Positions 25,351 to 29,759 of a stretch of DNA of 29,759 nucleotides are shown here, piece after piece. How positions within the stretch are numbered: the first letter of the stretch is position 1; each line of letters opens with the position of its first letter. Where the stretch lies: positions 1 through 29,759 of the forward strand of contig DASSVP010000113.1 in assembly GCA_035705985.1 (NCBI GenBank). Reading direction: 5' to 3'. The DNA comes from JACVRW01 sp035705985 (lineage in GTDB: Bacteria > Actinomycetota > Thermoleophilia > Solirubrobacterales > Thermoleophilaceae). Position numbers and translations under genes: made by a program. The notes beneath the pieces were generated by a model. It worked only from the letters and a program-made list of their open reading frames with translations. It did no database searches and was not told the DNA's origin.

Positions 25351-25434
25351 AGAAGGTCGCGCAGGCTAGCAGAGGAAATACATGTGAATCAGGTGTGAAG
25401 GCCTGCTGCAACTACCCTACCCGGGGTCCACCAC

Positions 25435-26496
25435 ATGAAGCTCATCATCCAGATTCCCTGCCTCAACGAGGAAAAGACCCTCCCGGAGACGCTCGGCGAC
25501 CTCCCGCGAGCGATCGAGGGGATCGAGGAGGTCGAGTGGCTCGTAATCGACGACGGCTCGACCGACCGCACGGTCGAGGTCGCGCGTGAGCACGGTGTCC
25601 ACCACATCGTGCGCCTCACGAACAACCGCGGGCTGGCCGCCGCCTTCCAGGCGGGGCTCGATGCCTCCCTGAAGCTCGGCGCCGACATCGTCGTCAACAC
25701 GGACGCCGACAACCAGTACTACGGCGGCGACATCCCGAAGCTGGTGGCCCCGATCCTCGGCGGGCAGGCCGACATGGTGATCGGCGACCGTGAGACGGAC
25801 CAGATCGACCACTTCTCGCCGCTGAAGAAGCGGCTCCAGCGCCTCGGCAGCGCGGTCGTGCGGCGCGCGTCCGGCACGGACGTGCCGGACACCACCTCGG
25901 GCTTTCGCGCCTACAACCGCGAGGCGGCCCTCCAGATGCAGGTGGTCTCCAAGTTCACCTACACGCTCGAGTCGCTGATCCAGGCGGGCAAGATGCTCGT
26001 CGCCGTCGACCACGTCCCGATCCGTACGAACGAGAAGACGCGCGAGTCGCGGCTGTTCCCGTCGATGTGGGCGTACGTGCGCCGGAACGCCGTGGCGATC
26101 TTCCGGGTCTACACGCTCTACGAGCCCCTGCGCGTGTTCCTCGCGGCGGCGGCGGTCGCGGCGCTGATCGGGGCGGTGATCTGGACCCGCTTCCTCTACT
26201 TCTACTTCTTCTCGGACGACCCGGGCGGGCACATCCAGTCGCTGATCCTCGGCTCGACGCTGTTCATCGTGGCGGTGCAGCTGGCGGCGCTCGGCGTGAT
26301 CGGCGACATCCTCGCCGGCACGCGGGTGATCCAGCAGCGCGCGCTGGAGCGCGTGCGGCGGATGGAGCTGCACGTGGGAGTGGAGCCGTCGCACTACGAG
26401 CCGGGCGCCGGGGCCGGCGGCCAGCCGCCCACCACCGGCGCTCAGGCGGGCCGCGCCACCGGGAAGACCGAGGACCGCGAGGCTCTCAAGCTGTGA
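25435..26496 (+). CDS. glycosyltransferase family 2, dolichol-phosphate-mannose-synthase-like
   Basis: A 353-residue inverting GT-A glycosyltransferase that likely links a sugar from a nucleotide donor to polyprenyl phosphate on the cytoplasmic face. Motifs are IPCLNEEKTL (7-16), VIDDGSTD (37-44), and NTDADNQY (88-95) with the metal-binding DxD. Two C-terminal hydrophobic segments (about 237-255 and 275-297) anchor it. The tail after about 325 is Gly/Pro/Thr-rich. A TACCCT hexamer lies 16 nt before the ATG in the 84-nt divergent gap, implying a leader of about 9 nt. It is the first gene of a plus-strand run and overlaps the next gene as GTGA. Confidence 0.88.
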   Translation: MKLIIQIPCLNEEKTLPETLGDLPRAIEGIEEVEWLVIDDGSTDRTVEVAREHGVHHIVRLTNNRGLAAAFQAGLDASLKLGADIVVNTDADNQYYGGDIPKLVAPILGGQADMVIGDRETDQIDHFSPLKKRLQRLGSAVVRRASGTDVPDTTSGFRAYNREAALQMQVVSKFTYTLESLIQAGKMLVAVDHVPIRTNEKTRESRLFPSMWAYVRRNAVAIFRVYTLYEPLRVFLAAAAVAALIGAVIWTRFLYFYFFSDDPGGHIQSLILGSTLFIVAVQLAALGVIGDILAGTRVIQQRALERVRRMELHVGVEPSHYEPGAGAGGQPPTTGAQAGRATGKTEDREALKL

Positions 26497-27110
26497 GCGG
26501 CGCGGCCGCCACCGAGGTCCCCACCGGGAACACCTTCGACAAGTACGGCTCCTCGAACCCCGTCGTGAGGCGCCTCATGTCGGGGTTCCACGCCACGCTC
26601 GACGAGCTGTGGTCGAAGGCGGCGCCCGGCTCCGTGCTCGACGTGGGCTGCGGCGAGGGCGTGCTCACCGTCGAGTGGGCCGAGCGCCTCGGCCACGGCC
26701 GCATCGTGGGCATCGACCTCGACGACCCGAAGCTCCGCGCCGAGTGGGGGAAGCGCGAGCGCCCGAACCTCGAGTTCCGCGCAGAGGAGGCCACGCGACT
26801 GTCGTTCGGGGACGACGAGTTCGACCTCGCGAGCGCGATCGAGGTGCTCGAGCACGTCCCGGAGCCGGAGGCCACGCTCGCCGAGATGGCCCGGGTGGCG
26901 CGACGCCACCTGCTCGTCTCCGTGCCGCGCGAGCCGCTCTGGCGCGGCCTCAACATGGCGCGCGGCGCGTACTGGCGCGACCTCGGCAACACCCCTGGCC
27001 ACGTGAACCACTGGTCCAAGCGCGGGTTCGTCTCGCTCCTGTCTCGCTACGGCGTGGTGGAGGAGGCCCGCTCGCCCTTCCCCTGGACCATGCTGCTTGT
27101 CCACCTCTAG
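26493..27110 (+). CDS. class I SAM-dependent methyltransferase
   Basis: A 205-residue methyltransferase. SVLDVGCGEGVLTVEWAERL (about 48-67) is motif I, GIDLDD follows as the acidic loop binding the ribose, and EVLEHVPEPEATLAEMARVAR is the typical post-motif of the Methyltransf_11 type. GTG at 26493 overlaps the GT2 stop as GTGA, so translation is coupled and a role in the same glycan or lipid-carrier pathway is likely. The true substrate is unknown. Its 3' end overlaps the flippase gene by 14 nt. Confidence 0.85.
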   Translation: MSGAAATEVPTGNTFDKYGSSNPVVRRLMSGFHATLDELWSKAAPGSVLDVGCGEGVLTVEWAERLGHGRIVGIDLDDPKLRAEWGKRERPNLEFRAEEATRLSFGDDEFDLASAIEVLEHVPEPEATLAEMARVARRHLLVSVPREPLWRGLNMARGAYWRDLGNTPGHVNHWSKRGFVSLLSRYGVVEEARSPFPWTMLLVHL

Positions 27111-28356
27111 GTCGTACGGGCGCGGCGCCGCGATCCTCTCGCTGGGGATCGGCGCCACCGGCCTGATCACGTTCGCCTACTTCTCGCTCGCGAGCCATTC
27201 GCTCGCGGAGGACGAGTACGGCCGCATCACGCTCCTCTGGTCGGCGGTCTTCATCACGGTCTCCGTGCTGTACCGGCCGGTGGAGCAGCTCCTGTCGCGC
27301 ACGATCGCCGACCACGACGCGCGCGGCATCGGCGGCACGCACCACCTGCGTGTGGCCGGCACGATCCAGCTCGCGCTCGGCGTGGCCTTTGCGGGCGTTG
27401 CGCTCGCCCTGCGCGGCCCGATCGAGGACGACCTGTTCGGCGGCTCCTCCACGCTGTACTGGATCCTGGTCGTGGCGGTGATCGCCTACGCGGCCAGCTA
27501 CTTCGCGCGCGGGTACCTGGCCGGCCACCACCTGTTCGCGCTCTACGGCGGGCTCGTTCTCATGGAGGCGAGCTCACGGTGCCTGTTCGCGCTGGCTGTG
27601 GCGATCGGGATCGCCGAGGGCCAGTCGGCGGTCGCGCTCGGGATGGCGGCTGCCCCGATCGTGTCGCTCGCCGTGGTGCCGTGGGCGCTCGGCCGGCGCA
27701 TGCGCGCGCCCGCCGAGACCTCCGGCGACACTGAGTTCACGCTGGCCCGTGGAACCGGCTTCGCCCTCGCGGTCCTGCTGGTGATGGTGGCCGAGCAGAC
27801 GTTTCTGAACGCCGGGCCGCTGCTCGTGAAGGCCACCGAGGACGACGGCGGCGCGGCGCTTGCGGGCTTCACCTTCAACGTGCTCCTCATCGCCCGCGCC
27901 CCCCTCCAGCTGTTCCAGTCCGTCCAGACCTCGATCCTCCCGCACCTGACCCGGCTCAGAGCAGGAGGAGAGGACGACCCGTTCGCCCGCAGCGTGAACC
28001 TGACGCTCGGGGCGATCGCCGCGTTCGCGGCATTCGTGGCGCTCGTGATGCTCGTGGGCGGTCCGCAGGTCATGGACCTGCTGTTCGGCGGCGATTTCGA
28101 CTACGAGCGCGGCGGCCTCGTGCTGATCGCCGCCGGCATGGGCCTCTACCTGGCCGCGGCCACGCTGAACCAGGCTCTGCTCGCCCACGGGTGGGCCGGG
28201 CGGTCGGCGGCCTGCTGGGTGGCCGCCGCGGTGACGTTCGTGCTCTTCCTCCTGCTCGCCGGCTTCGACGACCGCGTGCTCCAGGTGGAGGTGGCATTCG
28301 TGGGGGCGGCGGCGCTGCTCGCGGCGGCGCTGTACGCGCTGTACCGCCGCGCCTGA
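27097..28356 (+). CDS. polysaccharide flippase-like (MATE/MOP superfamily) membrane protein
   Basis: A 419-residue protein with about 12 hydrophobic segments and the oligosaccharide-flippase pattern: an N-terminal loop ending in AEDEYGRITLLWS and RPVEQLLSRTIADH, then internal repeats. It is expected to move lipid-linked saccharide across the membrane. The start is TTG at 27097, inside the end of the methyltransferase gene (14-nt overlap); the first membrane segment begins soon after. Position next to GT2 and methyltransferase supports a glycan export unit. Confidence 0.78.
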   Translation: MSTSRSYGRGAAILSLGIGATGLITFAYFSLASHSLAEDEYGRITLLWSAVFITVSVLYRPVEQLLSRTIADHDARGIGGTHHLRVAGTIQLALGVAFAGVALALRGPIEDDLFGGSSTLYWILVVAVIAYAASYFARGYLAGHHLFALYGGLVLMEASSRCLFALAVAIGIAEGQSAVALGMAAAPIVSLAVVPWALGRRMRAPAETSGDTEFTLARGTGFALAVLLVMVAEQTFLNAGPLLVKATEDDGGAALAGFTFNVLLIARAPLQLFQSVQTSILPHLTRLRAGGEDDPFARSVNLTLGAIAAFAAFVALVMLVGGPQVMDLLFGGDFDYERGGLVLIAAGMGLYLAAATLNQALLAHGWAGRSAACWVAAAVTFVLFLLLAGFDDRVLQVEVAFVGAAALLAAALYALYRRA

Positions 28357-28368
28357 CATGCTGCGCGC

Positions 28369-28833
28369 ATGGCCAAGCAACCCAATGTCGGCGACCCGGC
28401 GCCGGACTTCGAGCTGGACGGGACGGGCGGCCGCTTCAAGCTTTCGGACCACCGTGGCGAGCGGGTCGTGCTCCTCTTCTATCCGGGCGACAACACCGCC
28501 GTCTGCACGAGGCAGTTCTGCTCGTATCGCGACAACGCCGAGGCGTTCGGCGCGCTCGACGCGACGGTCGTCGGAATCTCGTCGCAGAGCCTCGAATCGC
28601 ATCGCGGGTTCAGCGCGAAGCACGATCTGAACGTGCCTCTGCTCGCCGACGAGGGCGGTGAGGCGGCGAAGCTCTACGACACGCATACCCCCGTGGTCGG
28701 GACGAAGCGCGCCGTGATAGTCGTGGACGAGGACGGCGTCGTTCGGCACAGGCACGACCACCTCCTCGGCCTCGACTTCCAGTCGGTCGAGGATTTGCGC
28801 GCAGCGCTCGATGCGCTGCCCGTGCGTGGCTGA
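28369..28833 (+). CDS. bcp: BCP-type peroxiredoxin
   Basis: A 154-residue thiol peroxidase reducing peroxides in the cytoplasm with thioredoxin-like reductants. GDPAPDFELDG (8-18) is the conserved N-terminal segment. The active site LFYPGDNTAVCTRQFCSYRD (36-55) holds the peroxidatic Cys46 and a possible resolving Cys51, spaced as in BCP/PrxQ proteins. Full length for the family. The ATG at 28369 lies 12 nt after the flippase stop. Its 3' end overlaps the next gene by 8 nt if the GTG at 28826 is used. Confidence 0.93.
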   Translation: MAKQPNVGDPAPDFELDGTGGRFKLSDHRGERVVLLFYPGDNTAVCTRQFCSYRDNAEAFGALDATVVGISSQSLESHRGFSAKHDLNVPLLADEGGEAAKLYDTHTPVVGTKRAVIVVDEDGVVRHRHDHLLGLDFQSVEDLRAALDALPVRG

Positions 28834-29512
28834 GACGCTCACGATCCCGGCCCGCTTCAACGGTCCGCCCGAGTCCGGCAACGGCGGCTACACCTGCGGG
28901 CGAGTCGCGCAGCTCGTGCAGAGCGACGTCGTGGAGGTGTCGCTGCGCTCGCCGCCGCCGCTCGACACGCCGCTCGCCGTGGCGCGCGACGACGGTCGCG
29001 TCGAGGTGCGCGACGGTGACACGCTGGTCGCCGAGGGCAGACCCGCCGAGCTGCTCCTGGAGGTGCCGGATCCGGTGCCGCGCGAGGAGGTGGCCGCCGC
29101 GGTGGAACAGGGCCGCGCGCGCTGGGTGACCCGGCACCCCTTCCCCACCTGCGTCGTGTGCGGGCCGGAGCGGCCCGACGGCTTCGGCATCACGCCCGGT
29201 CCGCTCCCCGGCCGCGACGGCATGTTCGGCGCCTGCTGGACGCCGGACGAGGACTTGCCAGAGCTCGTCTGGGCGGCGCTCGACTGCCCGACCAGCGCGC
29301 CCGTGGCGAACTTCGGCGAGGGCCCGCCCATGGTGCTCGCGAGCCTGACCGCGCGGCTCGGCTGCGCGGTCGGGGCCGGCGAGCCGCACACGATCCTCTC
29401 GTGGGCGCTCGGCGAGGAGGGCCGCAAGCACTGGTCCGCCGCCGCTCTCTACGACGCGGACGGCATCCTCGCGTGCGCGTCGCGCGCGCTGTGGATCGAG
29501 TTGAAGGAATAG
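28826..29512 (+). CDS. conserved hypothetical protein, possible double-hotdog (thioesterase-like)
   Basis: A 228-residue soluble protein. FNGPPESGNGGYTCGRVAQL (11-30) resembles the N-terminal substrate-loop region of hotdog thioesterase-like proteins in actinobacteria, and a central FPTCVVCGPERPDGFGI has a CxxC pair that may bind metal or be structural. The second half (ALDCPTS, later AALYDADGILACASRALWIEL) has a repeat-like hotdog look. Function is not known. GTG at 28826 is preferred, since AETLTIPARFNGPP follows directly and it overlaps the peroxiredoxin stop as GTGGCTGA; the ATG at 28811 is an alternative. Confidence 0.6.
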   Translation: MAETLTIPARFNGPPESGNGGYTCGRVAQLVQSDVVEVSLRSPPPLDTPLAVARDDGRVEVRDGDTLVAEGRPAELLLEVPDPVPREEVAAAVEQGRARWVTRHPFPTCVVCGPERPDGFGITPGPLPGRDGMFGACWTPDEDLPELVWAALDCPTSAPVANFGEGPPMVLASLTARLGCAVGAGEPHTILSWALGEEGRKHWSAAALYDADGILACASRALWIELKE

Positions 29513-29515
29513 GGT
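29510..29515 (+). promoter_or_regulatory. putative -10 hexamer of the molybdopterin oxidoreductase gene
   Basis: TAGGGT, 6 nt before the ATG at 29522. Its TAG is the stop codon of the preceding gene. No Shine-Dalgarno. Confidence 0.45.
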
Positions 29516-29521
29516 CCGCCT

Positions 29522-29759
29522 ATGGCCACTCACTTCCGTACGTGTCCATTCTGCGAAGCCACCTGCGGGCTCGAGATCGAGACGGAGGGACGGGAGGTGA
29601 TCTCGGTGCGAGGCGACGCGGAGGACGTGTTCAGCCGCGGCTTCATCTGCCCGAAGGCGTACGGCGTCAGACAGTTGCACGAGGACCCGGATCGCCTTAC
29701 GACGCCGCTCGTGCGTCGGGACGGCGAGCTGGTCGAGGTGGGCTGGGACGAGGCGTTCG
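29522..29759 (+). CDS. molybdopterin oxidoreductase, 5' fragment (cut by window edge)
   Basis: The first 79 residues of a molybdopterin (bis-MGD) oxidoreductase. The N-terminal [4Fe-4S] domain is evident: TCPFCEATCGLEIE with Cys8, Cys11 and Cys15, then SRGFICPKAYG with Cys43, a C-x2-C-x3-C-x27-C pattern as in formate dehydrogenase and nitrate-reductase-like enzymes. HEDPDRLTTPLVRRDGELVEVGWDEAF is the usual next segment. The substrate is set by the missing C-terminal domains. No Tat signal is present, so a cytoplasmic enzyme is likely. Confidence 0.88.
   Translation, partial: MATHFRTCPFCEATCGLEIETEGREVISVRGDAEDVFSRGFICPKAYGVRQLHEDPDRLTTPLVRRDGELVEVGWDEAF

Noticed and set aside
25148..25411. 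N-terminal extension of the kinase-like/methyltransferase protein
   Set aside because: The extra sequence is Arg/His/Pro-rich and overlaps the small YLDPGSGS gene and its promoter region.

Overview
The window is very GC-rich, has GC-rich third codon positions and uses GTG/TTG starts often. Many starts have a TANNNT hexamer 6-10 nt upstream and no Shine-Dalgarno, the leaderless style common in Actinobacteria. The gene content (zinc-type L28, secreted GH6-like proteins, GT39/GT-C enzymes, sulfatase-like proteins) suggests a high-GC actinobacterium, perhaps of the Thermoleophilia/Solirubrobacterales type. That lineage guess comes from memory of protein families, not from a search.

Layout. 1-1895 (minus): the 5' part of a DAK2/FakA-like kinase gene running off the left edge, rpmB, and a threonine aldolase gene. 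1896-4652 (plus): two tandem secreted GH6-like genes with related structured leaders. 4649-8132 (minus): a compact riboflavin operon, ribD-ribE-ribBA-ribH in transcription order, with coupled or overlapping junctions. 8199-10007 (plus): a GT39-like membrane glycosyltransferase. 10008-11270 (minus): a third GH6-like paralogue, divergent from a Tat/lipoprotein-type sulfatase-like enzyme (11348-12814, plus). 12805-19294 (minus): an envelope/polysaccharide block of a lysylphosphatidylglycerol-synthase-like (UPF0104) membrane protein, two GT-C proteins, an FAD oxidoreductase and an EamA transporter. 19401-21713 (plus): a secreted GH2 glycosidase and a small lipoprotein. 21699-25350 (minus): a tiny membrane protein, a kinase-like plus methyltransferase fusion and a membrane-anchored sulfatase-like protein. 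25435-29512 (plus): a GT2, a methyltransferase, a flippase, a BCP-type peroxiredoxin and a probable hotdog-fold protein. 29522-end (plus): the start of a molybdopterin oxidoreductase.

Apart from the housekeeping genes at the left and the riboflavin operon, most of the window looks like machinery for building, modifying and exporting a surface glycan: polyprenol-linked sugar synthesis (GT2), GT-C transfer outside the membrane, flippase, sulfatase/phosphotransferase-like modification and secreted glycosidase-like proteins.

The most interesting signal is the trio of GH6-like proteins. By motif alignment from memory all three keep the general-acid Asp (EPDSLG) and both disulfides but lack two other Asp positions normally conserved in GH6, so they are either catalytically divergent or non-catalytic glycan-binding proteins. 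Other points of interest are widespread leaderless promoters (some with the upstream gene's stop codon inside the -10 hexamer), a near-perfect 37-nt palindrome inside the EamA gene, a sulfatase-like protein with Thr where the formylglycine Cys/Ser is expected, and convergent genes whose stop codons share a CTAG palindrome. No tRNA, rRNA, CRISPR array, insertion sequence or convincing intrinsic terminator was seen. No gene-free stretch exceeds about 130 bases.
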